In this document: piece by piece, positions 8,339-16,945 of the stretch
Layout of the letters: each line of letters starts with the position of its first letter
Position numbering within the stretch: position 1 is the first letter of the stretch
From: DASSQJ01 sp963726295
Lineage (GTDB): Bacteria; Actinomycetota; Actinomycetes; Actinomycetales; Dermatophilaceae
Direction of reading: 5' to 3'
DNA length: 64,000 nt
NCBI GenBank assembly: GCA_963726295.1
Contig: CAVSBW010000012.1
Location: forward strand, 248,001 to 312,000
Made by a program: the position numbers and the translations under genes
Notes under the pieces: generated by a model
Told to the model about the DNA's origin: nothing
The model's database searches: none
Seen by the model: the letters and a program-made list of their open reading frames with translations, nothing else

Positions 8339-8806
8339 ATGGCCCGAACCGTCGCGACGAACACCGAGGTCGACGAGGCGCAGCTGCTCGACTTCGTCCG
8401 CCCCCGCCACCAGATGGTGCTCATGACCACCCGGTCCCACGGGCGCCCCCAGGCGTCACCGGTGACCGGCGGCGTCGACGGGTCGGGGCGGATCGTCGTG
8501 ACGAGCTACCCCGAGCGCGCCAAGGTGCGCAACGCCCGACGCGACGACCGGGTCAGCGTGCTCGTGCTCTCCGACGACTTCGGTGGGGCGTGGGTCCAGG
8601 TCGACGGCGACGCCGAGGTGGTCGACGCGGTCGACGACGTGGAGCCCTTCGTCGAGTACTTCCGCTGCATCTCGGGGGAGCACCCCGACTGGGACGAGTA
8701 CCGGCAGGCCATGGTCGATCAGGGAAAGTCGCTGCTGCGGATCACGCCGCGGCGCTGGGGCCCGGTGGCCACGGGCGGCTTCCCCGCCCGGCTCGCCGAC
8801 GGGTGA
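8339..8806 (+). CDS. PPOX-class (pyridoxamine 5'-phosphate oxidase-fold) protein, possibly F420-dependent
   Basis: 155-residue split-barrel flavin/F420-binding fold protein. The N-terminal pattern LLDFVRPRHQMVLMTTRSHGRPQASPV is typical of actinobacterial PPOX-class F420-dependent proteins, followed by ERAKVRNARRDDRVSVLVL and a C-terminal RITPRRWGP. The cofactor (FMN or F420) and substrate cannot be read from the sequence. It starts 5 nt after the lipoprotein gene, so may be co-transcribed. It is cytoplasmic, with no signal peptide. Confidence 0.82.
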   Translation: MARTVATNTEVDEAQLLDFVRPRHQMVLMTTRSHGRPQASPVTGGVDGSGRIVVTSYPERAKVRNARRDDRVSVLVLSDDFGGAWVQVDGDAEVVDAVDDVEPFVEYFRCISGEHPDWDEYRQAMVDQGKSLLRITPRRWGPVATGGFPARLADG

Positions 8807-8841
8807 GCCCGGCAGCCACCGCGGGGGCCCGGCCGGACCGC

Positions 8842-8847
8842 TAGGGT
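8842..8847 (+). promoter_or_regulatory. -10 element, leaderless promoter of coaE
   Basis: TAGGGT followed by 6 nt and the ATG at 8854. The spacing places the transcription start at the start codon; there is no Shine-Dalgarno. Confidence 0.6.
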
Positions 8848-8853
8848 CGCCGC

Positions 8854-10041
8854 ATGCTGCGCGTCGGGCTCACGGGGGGCATCGGGTCCGGCAAGTCCAC
8901 GGTCGCCGGTGAGCTGGCCTCCCTCGGAGCCCGAGTGGTGGACGCCGACGCCGTCGCCCGTGAGGTGGTGGAACCGGGGACGCCCGCGTTGGCCGCGATC
9001 GGTGAGCGGTTCGGCGGCGAGGTCATCGACCCCGGCGGCTCGCTCGACCGCCCCGCCCTGGGCCGCCTCGTCTTCGGCGACCCCGGCGCGCTGCGTGACC
9101 TCGAGGCCATCACCCACCCGGCGATCTGGCGTCGGACGGCCGAGCTCGTGGCGGCCGCACCGCCCACGGCGGTCGTCGTCCACGACATGCCGCTTCTCGT
9201 CGAGAAGCAGATGACGGGGGAGTACCACCTCGTGGTGGTCGTCGGCGCCTCGGCACGGACCCGTCTGCGACGGCTCGTCGACCAGCGGGGGATGACCCCG
9301 GAGGACGCCAGCGCACGGATCGCTGCACAGGCGGACGACGCCGAGCGCCGCGCCGCCGCCGACGTCTGGCTACCCAACGAGGGGCCGGTGGAGGCTCTCC
9401 GGATGGCGGTTCGGCGTCTGTGGCACACTCGGATCGAACCCTTCGAGGACCACCTGCGCAGCGGCGTCCGAAGCCGCCTCCGGACCCCCGTGCTCTCGCT
9501 TCCCGACCCCACGTGGCCCGAGCAGGCCCGACGGCTGCTGGCGCGCGTGCGGCACGCGGTGGGGGAGACCGCGGTCACGCTCGACCACGTCGGCTCCACG
9601 GCCGTCCCGGGGCTGCCCGCGAAGGACGTCGTCGACCTCCAGGTCGGGGTGCGGTCGCTGGCCGACGCGGACGACGGCGCCTTCGTCGGGGCGATGCGCG
9701 GTTCGGGGTTCCTCCTCGTGCCGGAGGTCTCTGCGGACGGGTCGAAGGACGGCGACGCGTGGCCCAAGCGGTTCTACGGGTCGGCCGACCCCGGGCGGGT
9801 CGCGCACGTCCACGTGCGGGAGGTCGGCTCCCCGGGCTGGGAGTGGGCCCTGCTCTTCCGCGACTGGCTGCAGGCCGAGGCGGGTGAGCGGGCGGCGTAT
9901 GCCGACATGAAGTCCGCCCTCGCCACCCGCCTGGCGACGAGCGACGAGTACGCGGAGGCCAAGGAGCCGTGGTTCGACGACGCCTGGGAGCGCAGCCGGG
10001 CCTGGGCCGCGCGCACGGGCTGGGCGGCCCCGCGCCCCTGA
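8854..10041 (+). CDS. coaE: Dephospho-CoA kinase fused to a GrpB-type domain
   Basis: CoaE performs the last step of coenzyme A synthesis, phosphorylating the 3'-hydroxyl of dephospho-CoA with ATP. The kinase part (about 1-200) has the P-loop GLTGGIGSGKST, the DADAVAREV region and THPAIWRR. Residues from about 210 to 385 form a GrpB (UPF0157) nucleotidyltransferase-like domain, with LDHVGSTAVPGLPAKDVVDL and DAWPKRFYGSADPGR. The total of 395 residues is about twice a stand-alone CoaE; such fusions are known in Actinobacteria, including mycobacteria. The role of the GrpB part is not established. The start is fixed by a TAGGGT hexamer 6 nt upstream. Confidence 0.93.
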   Translation: MLRVGLTGGIGSGKSTVAGELASLGARVVDADAVAREVVEPGTPALAAIGERFGGEVIDPGGSLDRPALGRLVFGDPGALRDLEAITHPAIWRRTAELVAAAPPTAVVVHDMPLLVEKQMTGEYHLVVVVGASARTRLRRLVDQRGMTPEDASARIAAQADDAERRAAADVWLPNEGPVEALRMAVRRLWHTRIEPFEDHLRSGVRSRLRTPVLSLPDPTWPEQARRLLARVRHAVGETAVTLDHVGSTAVPGLPAKDVVDLQVGVRSLADADDGAFVGAMRGSGFLLVPEVSADGSKDGDAWPKRFYGSADPGRVAHVHVREVGSPGWEWALLFRDWLQAEAGERAAYADMKSALATRLATSDEYAEAKEPWFDDAWERSRAWAARTGWAAPRP

Positions 10042-10053
10042 CCGAGTCCCCGG

Positions 10054-11562
10054 TCAGCCCCCGGCCGCCGCCACGGCAGCGGGCCCGAGGCGCTCGATGG
10101 TGGTGACGAGCAGGTCGAGGTCCTCCGAGCGCGTTCGGTGGTTGCCGATGGCGACCCGGACCACGAGGTGCCCGCGCAGGCTGCTCTCGCTGACGACGGC
10201 GACACCGCTCTCCTGCACGAGCAGCACGAGCTCGCGGTTGACCAGGTCGAGCAGGCCGGGGTCGACACCGGGCGGGGTGTAGCGGAAGCAGACGATGTCG
10301 CAGCCCACAGGGGCCATTCGTTCGAGGTCCGGGTGGGCGTCGACGAGCGCGGCGAGGTGCCGGGCCTGGGCCATCGTCTGGTCCATGAGCCGCCCGAAGG
10401 CGTCGGCCCCGTAGGCCCGCAGCGCCAGCCAGACCCGCAGTGCCCGGAAACCGCGGCTCAGGGCGATGCCGTACTCGTTGAACCAGGTCTCTCCGGCGGC
10501 CAGCCCGCGTGTGGCGTGCTGGAGGTAGGCGGGGATGACCGAGAAGGTGTCGCGGTGGCCCTGCTCGTCGGCCACCAGGACCAGCCCCACGTCGATGGGT
10601 GCCTGCATCCACTTGTGCAGGTCGAGCGCCACGGAGTCGGCGCGGTGCAGGTCGCGCAGGAGGTGGGCGGCGCCCGACAGCCCGAGGAAGCCGCCGATGG
10701 CACCGTCGACGTGCAACCACAGCCCCTCGCGCCGGGCGACGTCGGCGATCGCCCCGAGGTCGTCGACGGCACCGGAGTTGATGGTGCCTGCGGTGGCGAC
10801 GACGGCCAGGGGCGTCACGCCCGCGGCCCGGTCGGCGGCCACGGCGGCCTCGAGCTCGGCGACGTCGAGGGAGAGGTCGTCGCGGATCGGGACCAGCCGG
10901 AGCGCGACCTCCCCGAAGCCGAGCAGCTCGCAGGACTTGCGGTGGCAGCTGTGGACCTCCTCGGAGGCGTAGACCGCCACCGGGCCGAGCGTTCTGAGCC
11001 CGTCGGTGCGGACACGGGGACCCAGCACGGCCGACCGGGCGACGGCGAGGGCCACGAGGTTCGCCTCGGAGGCGCCGCTGACCAGCAGCCCGCTGGCGCC
11101 GGTGCGGTAGCCGACCGCCTCCGCGCACCACCGCACCACCTGCCGCTCGAGGTCGATGGGCGCGTGGTCACCACCGCCCATGTTGGGGTTGAGGACGCTC
11201 GCGACGAGGTCGGCGAGGTTGCCGACCGGGTTGCCGGCCCCCATGTACCAGCCCCAGAAGCGGGCGTGGTCGTTGCCCATCGTGTACGGGACGACCCGCT
11301 CGAGGACCTCCTCGTAGGCCGCCTCGGCGCCGACGCCCGCGCGCGGGAGCGGGCCGGTGAACGAGTCGCGCACCGCGTCGGGCATCGGCTGCCAGACCGG
11401 TTCGTCACGGCGGCCCTCGAGGTGGTCGACGAGGTCGTCGACGACGCGGTGGGCGAGGCGTCGGTAGTCGCCCCAGTCCTCGGGGTCGAGCGAGCGCTCG
11501 GGCAGCGGGGCCGGCACCGGCGGGAACCGCCCGGGTCCGGGGCGCGGGGTCGTGGCCGTCAT
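10054..11562 (-). CDS. Pyridoxal-dependent decarboxylase (group II, aromatic-amino-acid/glutamate type)
   Basis: PLP enzyme of about 502 residues, probably decarboxylating an amino acid. The cofactor lysine is Lys317 in DLHKWMQAP; HVDGAIGGFLGLSG upstream supplies the aspartate contacting the pyridine nitrogen. Other segments are MGNDHARFWGWYMGAGNP and SGASEANLVAL. The ATG at 11562 (MTATTPRPGP) is chosen because the frame upstream becomes arginine-rich and crosses the uvrB promoter. Only a weak ribosome binding site is seen. It is convergent with coaE, stops 12 nt apart. Substrate (aromatic amino acid, glutamate or other) is not determinable by eye. Confidence 0.86.
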   Translation of the reverse strand: MTATTPRPGPGRFPPVPAPLPERSLDPEDWGDYRRLAHRVVDDLVDHLEGRRDEPVWQPMPDAVRDSFTGPLPRAGVGAEAAYEEVLERVVPYTMGNDHARFWGWYMGAGNPVGNLADLVASVLNPNMGGGDHAPIDLERQVVRWCAEAVGYRTGASGLLVSGASEANLVALAVARSAVLGPRVRTDGLRTLGPVAVYASEEVHSCHRKSCELLGFGEVALRLVPIRDDLSLDVAELEAAVAADRAAGVTPLAVVATAGTINSGAVDDLGAIADVARREGLWLHVDGAIGGFLGLSGAAHLLRDLHRADSVALDLHKWMQAPIDVGLVLVADEQGHRDTFSVIPAYLQHATRGLAAGETWFNEYGIALSRGFRALRVWLALRAYGADAFGRLMDQTMAQARHLAALVDAHPDLERMAPVGCDIVCFRYTPPGVDPGLLDLVNRELVLLVQESGVAVVSESSLRGHLVVRVAIGNHRTRSEDLDLLVTTIERLGPAAVAAAGG

Positions 11563-11645
11563 GCCCGATGGTGGCACCCGGGGGCGGCGTCCACCAGACC
11601 GGTGCGAGCCATCTCTGCGGCCCGGGGGCGCCCCGGACGGGTCGT

Positions 11646-11668
11646 CTGTCGGCGGACGGACATACCGT
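11646..11668 (+). promoter_or_regulatory. uvrB promoter: RecA-NDp/PafBC-like motif plus -10, leaderless
   Basis: CTGTCGGCG at 11646-11654 matches the actinobacterial damage motif TTGTCRGTG at 7 of 9 positions. It is followed by exactly 8 nt and then TACCGT (11663-11668), with the uvrB ATG 6 nt further on. The RecA-NDp consensus is TTGTCRGTG-N8-TANNNT. No LexA-type GAAC-N4-GTTC box is present. Confidence 0.55.
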
Positions 11669-11674
11669 AGGGGC

Positions 11675-13786
11675 ATGCGTCCGACCACCGACCTCAAGCG
11701 CCGTGTCGCCCCGATCGAGGTCGTCTCCGAGTTCCAGCCCGCCGGCGACCAGCCGCGGGCCATCGCCGAGCTGGCGCGCCGGGTGGGGGCGGGCGAGCAG
11801 GACGTCGTCCTCCTCGGCGCCACCGGCACCGGCAAGTCGGCCACCACGGCGTGGCTGGTCGAGCAGGTCCAGCGACCCACGCTCGTGATGGCCCCCAACA
11901 AGACCCTCGCGGCGCAGCTGGCGAACGAGTTCCGCGAGCTGTTGCCCAACAACGCCGTCGAGTACTTCGTCAGCTACTACGACTACTACCAGCCCGAGGC
12001 GTACGTCCCCCAGACGGACACCTACATCGAGAAGGACTCCTCGATCAACGACGAGGTCGAGCGGCTGCGCCACAGCGCCACGAACAGCCTGCTCACCCGC
12101 CGCGACGTCGTCGTCGTCGCCTCTGTCTCGTGCATCTACGGCCTGGGCACGCCGCAGGAGTACGTCGACAGGATGGTGCCGCTGCGCGTCGGCGACCAGG
12201 TCGACCGCGACGACCTGTTGCGCCGGTTCGTCCACATGCAGTACACCCGCAACGACCTGGCCTTCACGCGCGGCACGTTCCGCGTGCGCGGCGACACCGT
12301 CGAGATCATCCCGGTCTACGAGGAGCTGGCGGTCCGCATCGAGTTCTTCGGTGACGAGGTGGAACGGCTTTACACCCTCCACCCGGTCACCGGCGAGGTC
12401 GTGCGCGAGGAGGAGGAGATGTACGTCTTCCCCGCCTCGCACTACGTCGCCGGCCCGGCGCGCATGGAGCGGGCCATCGCCGGCATCGAGAAGGAGCTCG
12501 AGGAGCAGCTGGCCACGTTCGAGCGCCAGAACAAGCTGCTCGAGGCCCAACGGCTGCGGATGCGCACGACGTACGACATCGAGATGATGCGGCAGATCGG
12601 CTCCTGCTCGGGCATCGAGAACTACTCGATGCACATCGACGGCCGGCTGCCGGGGTCCGCCCCGAACTGCCTGATCGACTACTTCCCCGAGGACTTCCTC
12701 CTCGTCATCGACGAGTCGCACGTGACGGTGCCGCAGATCGGGGCCATGTACGAGGGTGACATGTCGCGCAAGCGCACCCTCGTCGAGCACGGGTTCCGGC
12801 TGCCGTCGGCCATGGACAACCGGCCGCTGAAGTGGGAGGAGTTCCTCGAGCGGATCGGCCAGACCGTCTACCTGTCGGCCACCCCGGGGCCCTACGAGCT
12901 CGCAAAGGCCGACGGAGTCGTCGAGCAGATCATCCGACCCACCGGGCTCATCGACCCCGAGGTGGTGCTCAAGCCGACCAAGGGGCAGATCGACGACCTC
13001 CTCCACGAGGTCGGGGTGCGCGCCCAGCGCAACGAACGCGTGCTCGTCACCACCCTGACGAAGAAGATGGCCGAGGACCTCACCGACTACCTGCTCGACA
13101 AGGGCGTGCGGGTCCGCTACCTCCACTCGGACATCGACACGCTCCGGCGGGTCGAGCTGCTCCGCGAGCTGCGGCTGGGCGAGTACGACGTCCTCGTGGG
13201 CATCAACCTCCTGCGCGAGGGGCTCGACCTGCCCGAGGTGTCGCTCGTGTCGATCCTCGACGCCGACAAGGAGGGGTTCCTGCGCAGCGCCCGCTCGCTC
13301 ATCCAGACGATCGGCCGCGCGGCCCGTAACGTCTCCGGCCAGGTGCACATGTATGCCGACCAGGTCACGCCGTCGATGGCCGAGGCGGTCGAGGAGACCC
13401 AGCGCCGCCGCGACAAGCAGCTGGCCTACAACCGCGAGCACGGCATCGACCCGCAGCCGCTGCGCAAGCGGATCGCCGACATCACCGACATGCTCCAGCG
13501 CGAGGACGCCGACACCGAGGAGCTGCTGGGTTCCGGCCGGGCCCGGTCACGGGGCAAGTCGGACGGCGGGCGCGGTGGTCGCGGCGCGGCCGCGGCAGAC
13601 GTCGCCCTCGGGGCCCGGCGGACCGAGTCGGTGCCGGCCAGCGAGCTGGCCAACCTCATCCAGGAGCTCACGACCCAGATGCACCAGGCCGCCGGCGAGC
13701 TCCACTTCGAGCTCGCCGCACGGCTGCGTGACGAGATCGGGGACCTGAAGAAGGAGCTGCGGCAGATGAGCGAGGCGACCCGGTGA
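11675..13786 (+). CDS. uvrB: Excinuclease ABC subunit B
   Basis: Helicase-like damage-verification subunit of nucleotide excision repair, about 703 residues. Walker A is GATGTGKSATTAW; the beta-hairpin region with YFVSYYDYYQPEAY grips DNA. Helicase motif II is LLVIDESHVTVPQI, and the motif V/VI region holds QTIGRAARN. After a variable RSRGKSDGGRGG linker a C-terminal UVR motif (ELTTQMHQAAGELHFELAARLRD, about 650-690) binds UvrC. The ATG at 11675 is fixed by TACCGT 6 nt upstream. The TGA overlaps the next gene's GTG (GTGA). Confidence 0.98.
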   Translation: MRPTTDLKRRVAPIEVVSEFQPAGDQPRAIAELARRVGAGEQDVVLLGATGTGKSATTAWLVEQVQRPTLVMAPNKTLAAQLANEFRELLPNNAVEYFVSYYDYYQPEAYVPQTDTYIEKDSSINDEVERLRHSATNSLLTRRDVVVVASVSCIYGLGTPQEYVDRMVPLRVGDQVDRDDLLRRFVHMQYTRNDLAFTRGTFRVRGDTVEIIPVYEELAVRIEFFGDEVERLYTLHPVTGEVVREEEEMYVFPASHYVAGPARMERAIAGIEKELEEQLATFERQNKLLEAQRLRMRTTYDIEMMRQIGSCSGIENYSMHIDGRLPGSAPNCLIDYFPEDFLLVIDESHVTVPQIGAMYEGDMSRKRTLVEHGFRLPSAMDNRPLKWEEFLERIGQTVYLSATPGPYELAKADGVVEQIIRPTGLIDPEVVLKPTKGQIDDLLHEVGVRAQRNERVLVTTLTKKMAEDLTDYLLDKGVRVRYLHSDIDTLRRVELLRELRLGEYDVLVGINLLREGLDLPEVSLVSILDADKEGFLRSARSLIQTIGRAARNVSGQVHMYADQVTPSMAEAVEETQRRRDKQLAYNREHGIDPQPLRKRIADITDMLQREDADTEELLGSGRARSRGKSDGGRGGRGAAAADVALGARRTESVPASELANLIQELTTQMHQAAGELHFELAARLRDEIGDLKKELRQMSEATR

Positions 13787-14142
13787 GCGAGCGGTCCGGC
13801 CCGTCCGCCGGCCGGGTGGCCGCCCACGCCCTCGCCAAGCCCGGCGCCTGGGCCGACCAGCCGTGGGAGGGCGACCACGTCGCGAAGGTCGCCGACAAGA
13901 TCTTCGCCTTCCTCGGCGAGAGCAGCCTCGGGGTCAAGTGCGGCACCCGGGTCGAGGCGGACGAGTGGCTCGACGAGTACCCCGACGATGCCCGGGTGAT
14001 GCCGTACATCGGGCGGAACGGCTGGAACACGCTGACCATCGGCGGGTCCATCGCCGAGGACGTGCTGATCGAGGCCGTCGACACCTCGTACGACCTCGTC
14101 GTGGCGAAGCTGCCCAGGTCCCGCCGTCCGGCGGTGGACTGA
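13783..14142 (+). CDS. MmcQ/YjbR-type small protein coupled to uvrB
   Basis: 119 residues. The family (YjbR/MmcQ, sometimes called DNA-binding because of a CyaY-like fold) is suggested by ALAKPGAWADQPWEGDHVAKVADKIFAF, VMPYIGRNGWNTLTI and the ending LIEAVDTSYDLVVAKLP. Function is not known. GTG 13783 overlaps the uvrB stop, so it should be translated by coupling with uvrB and may follow its damage control. The C-terminal extension (PRSRRPAVD) is basic. Confidence 0.82.
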   Translation: MSERSGPSAGRVAAHALAKPGAWADQPWEGDHVAKVADKIFAFLGESSLGVKCGTRVEADEWLDEYPDDARVMPYIGRNGWNTLTIGGSIAEDVLIEAVDTSYDLVVAKLPRSRRPAVD

Positions 14143-14224
14143 CGAAGCCACGCGGAGCGCGGTCGACGTCGGCGGGCGTGCCGGCTGAACGGCCGCCGCC
14201 GTGGGTCGGGAACCGCGCGCAGGG

Positions 14225-16879
14225 TCAGCCGGTGTTCTGGAGTCCGGCGGCCATCCCGTTGATGGTGAGGAGGAGCGGGCGGTGCCACTGCGCCGCGCCG
14301 TCCTCCGTGGCCCGGCTCTCCGTGAGCCCGCGGAGGAGGAGGTGGCTGAGCATCGTCACGAACGGCCGACGCAGCCCCACCGCGGTGTGCAGGTGCGGCT
14401 TGTTCACGAGCATCTCGTCCTGGTCGAGCAGCTCGAGGACGAGCCGGCGCGTGAGCCGCTGCTCCTCCAGGACCCGCTCGGCGAGCTCGGGTCGGCCGCC
14501 CAGCGCGAGGAACCGCTCGGCGAGGTCGTCGTCGGACTTGGCCAGGCTCATCTCCGCGACGTCGACCAGGCTGCCGAACACCGGCCACTCCCGGTAGGCG
14601 CGGCGGGCCTCCTCGAGGTCGCCGAGGGCGGCGAGGCCGCTGCCGAGCCCGTACCAGCCCGGCAGGTTGACCCTGGTCATCGACCAGGCGAACACCCACG
14701 GGATGGCGCGGAGGTCGTCGAGGCTGCGCCCCGACTCGGCCCCGCTGCGCCGCGAGGGCCGTGACCCGAGGCGCAGGTCGGCCAGCAGGTCCAGTGGGCT
14801 CGACATCGCGAAGAAGTCGGCGAATCCCGGCTGCTCGACGAGGTCGCGGAAGGCGGTCCGGCTCGCCTCGTCGATGGTCTCCCCGAGGCCGCGGTAGCGC
14901 TCCAGGGCGGCGTCACGCCCCGCCGCGTGTGTGGGGGAGTCCGTGAGGAGCACCGCGGACGCCACGCGCTCGAGGTGCTTCTCGGCGATCCGGACGTCGG
15001 CGTAACGGGCGAAGATCACCTCGCCCTGCTCGGTGACCTTGAAGCGGCCGTCCACCGACCCGGAGGGTTGGGCCGCGATGGCTCTGTGCAGAGGACCGCC
15101 GCCGCGGCCCAGCGACCCGCCCCGGCCGTGGAAGAGGGTGAGCTCGACGGCGTGGCGGCGGCCCCACTCGACCAGCCCCGACTGGGCCCGGTTCAGGGCG
15201 AGGGTCGCCGATGTCGGCCCAACGTCCTTCGCGGAGTCCGAGTAGCCGAGCATGACCTCGACCCGGCGCTGCACGGCGTCGAGCCACCTCGAGGTGGAGC
15301 GCAGCGTCAGCCACTCCTCGAGGGTGTCGCGCGAGGCGTCGAGGTCGGCGCCGGTCTCGAAGAGGGGCACCACGTCGAGCGCCAGCGGCCGGTCGCCGAC
15401 GGCGAGCCGGGCCAGTGCCCGCACGGCGACGAGGTCGGCGGCGCTCTGCGAGAAGGAGACGATGTACCGGCCGCACGCTCGCCGCCCCCACCGCTGTTGC
15501 AGCCAGGCCATGACCCGCAGGGTGTCGAGCACCTCGCGGGCGCTCTCACCCGGCGTCCCCTCAAGCTGAGGCCAGCCCTCGACCGCCAGCCGGTCGAGCA
15601 CGTAGGCGTCGCCCGCGGCCGATGCCGGGTCATCGGGGCGGTCCGCCTCCGGGAGGAGGGCGAGCAGCTCGGCGAGTGCCGCGGAGTGCACACGGCTGTG
15701 CTGGCGGACCTCGAGCTCGGCGAGGTGGAAGCCGAAGGTCTCGAGCATCCAGACGACGTCCTGGAGCTCGCCGTGGGCGGTCCGGGCGTCACCGGCGGCG
15801 ACGAGCGAGTCCTGGACGAGGCGCAGGTCGGCGAGGGCCTCGTCGGGGCCGGCGTACGCCATCCCGGCCTGCTCCCGCCGGGTGGCCGCCAGCCGGGCCG
15901 CCACGACCAGCAGCTTCTGGCGGTGCGGCTCGTTCGGGGAGTCCTTCATGATCTCGGCGCACACCTGCGGCTGGGCAGCGGCGTCGTTGGCCAGGGCGTC
16001 TCGGAGGTCGGCGGAGGGCGGGGTCGACTCCTCGTCGGCGGTGATCATCCGGGCCACGCGGTCGACGGCGTCGTGGAGGATGCTCAGCGCCTGGTCGGCG
16101 TGCACCCGGACCGTCTCCCGGGTGACCTCGGCGGTGACGAACGGGTTGCCGTCGCGGTCACCGCCGACCCAGGAGCCGAACCGCACGATCGGGGCCAGCG
16201 GCTCCTGGTCGGGGTGGAGGTCGTCACCGAGGGCGGCCTCGACGGCCCGCTGGAAGCGGGGCACCGCGTGGATGAGCGACTGCTGGAACACGGTCAGGAC
16301 CGTCTTGACCTCGTCGGCCGGGGTGGGCCGGGTGATCCGCAGGGTCGAGGTGCGCTGGAGGATGTCGATGTCCTCGAGCATCCGTCGTCGGGCCCGGGCC
16401 CGCTCGGCGGGTCCGGAGTCGTCGTCGTCGTAGGCGTCGAGCTGGTCGGCGATGCGGCGCAGGGCCGACGCCACCGCGCGCCGCCGGGCCTCGGTGGGGT
16501 GGGCCGTCAGCACCGGGTGGATGCGCATGTCGGCCAGGCGGGAACGGGCGTCGCGCCCGGCCTCGGCCACGGCCGGACCGATGTCCCCGGTCTCCTCACC
16601 CCCGCTGAACTCGCCGTCCTCGCGGCGCAGCGAGCGGGCGCGGTGCCGCTCGTCGGCCAGGTTCGTCAGGTGCAGGTGCACGGTGAGCAGCCGGGCGATG
16701 CGGGCGGTCGTGTCGGCGTCCAGGCCCGCCACCAGCTCGTCGGGGGTGCCCTCCCGACGGCCCCGGCACCGGCCCTCGAGCTCGTCGGTGATCTCGAGCA
16801 GGTCGCCCCGTCCGGCCTCCTCGACCACCTGCCGGTGCAGCGACGTCAACAGGGAGAGGTCGTCGAGCATGCTCGCCAT
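14225..16879 (-). CDS. ppc: Phosphoenolpyruvate carboxylase
   Basis: Anaplerotic enzyme fixing bicarbonate on phosphoenolpyruvate to give oxaloacetate for the TCA cycle. 884 residues, normal for bacterial PPC. The catalytic histidine is His127 in VLTAHPTEARRRA. FHGRGGSLGRGGGP supplies the mobile-loop arginines/glycines, VMLGYSDSAKDVG the second conserved block, and the C-terminus NGMAAGLQNTG is typical. The ATG at 16879 is supported by TAGGCT 6 nt upstream on the minus strand. The gene diverges from the TerC gene across only 66 nt. Confidence 0.97.
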   Translation of the reverse strand: MASMLDDLSLLTSLHRQVVEEAGRGDLLEITDELEGRCRGRREGTPDELVAGLDADTTARIARLLTVHLHLTNLADERHRARSLRREDGEFSGGEETGDIGPAVAEAGRDARSRLADMRIHPVLTAHPTEARRRAVASALRRIADQLDAYDDDDSGPAERARARRRMLEDIDILQRTSTLRITRPTPADEVKTVLTVFQQSLIHAVPRFQRAVEAALGDDLHPDQEPLAPIVRFGSWVGGDRDGNPFVTAEVTRETVRVHADQALSILHDAVDRVARMITADEESTPPSADLRDALANDAAAQPQVCAEIMKDSPNEPHRQKLLVVAARLAATRREQAGMAYAGPDEALADLRLVQDSLVAAGDARTAHGELQDVVWMLETFGFHLAELEVRQHSRVHSAALAELLALLPEADRPDDPASAAGDAYVLDRLAVEGWPQLEGTPGESAREVLDTLRVMAWLQQRWGRRACGRYIVSFSQSAADLVAVRALARLAVGDRPLALDVVPLFETGADLDASRDTLEEWLTLRSTSRWLDAVQRRVEVMLGYSDSAKDVGPTSATLALNRAQSGLVEWGRRHAVELTLFHGRGGSLGRGGGPLHRAIAAQPSGSVDGRFKVTEQGEVIFARYADVRIAEKHLERVASAVLLTDSPTHAAGRDAALERYRGLGETIDEASRTAFRDLVEQPGFADFFAMSSPLDLLADLRLGSRPSRRSGAESGRSLDDLRAIPWVFAWSMTRVNLPGWYGLGSGLAALGDLEEARRAYREWPVFGSLVDVAEMSLAKSDDDLAERFLALGGRPELAERVLEEQRLTRRLVLELLDQDEMLVNKPHLHTAVGLRRPFVTMLSHLLLRGLTESRATEDGAAQWHRPLLLTINGMAAGLQNTG

Positions 16880-16885
16880 GCGACC

Positions 16886-16891
16886 AGCCTA
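16886..16891 (-). promoter_or_regulatory. -10 element, leaderless promoter of ppc
   Basis: On the minus strand TAGGCT is followed by 6 nt and the ppc ATG. No Shine-Dalgarno sits in the gap. Confidence 0.58.
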
Positions 16892-16933
16892 GGACCGCCG
16901 GGACCACGGCCGGAGGGGGTGCCCACCCGTCGG

Positions 16934-16939
16934 TAGACT
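16934..16939 (+). promoter_or_regulatory. -10 element, leaderless promoter of the TerC gene
   Basis: TAGACT, 6 nt, then GTG 16946. Only 42 nt separate it from the divergent ppc -10 element, so the two promoters lie almost back to back. Confidence 0.58.
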
Positions 16940-16945
16940 CGCGCG

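Noticed and set aside
11600..11674. LexA-type SOS box at uvrB and uvrA.
   Set aside because: No GAAC-N4-GTTC pattern was found; the RecA-NDp-like motif explains the region better.
14927..16936. A 669-codon open frame on the plus strand inside ppc.
   Set aside because: Antisense shadow of ppc with Gly/Val/Glu/Arg-rich composition and no motif.
16880..16945. Possible manganese riboswitch before the TerC gene.
   Set aside because: Only 66 nt separate ppc and terC and the promoter is leaderless, so no leader exists to fold.
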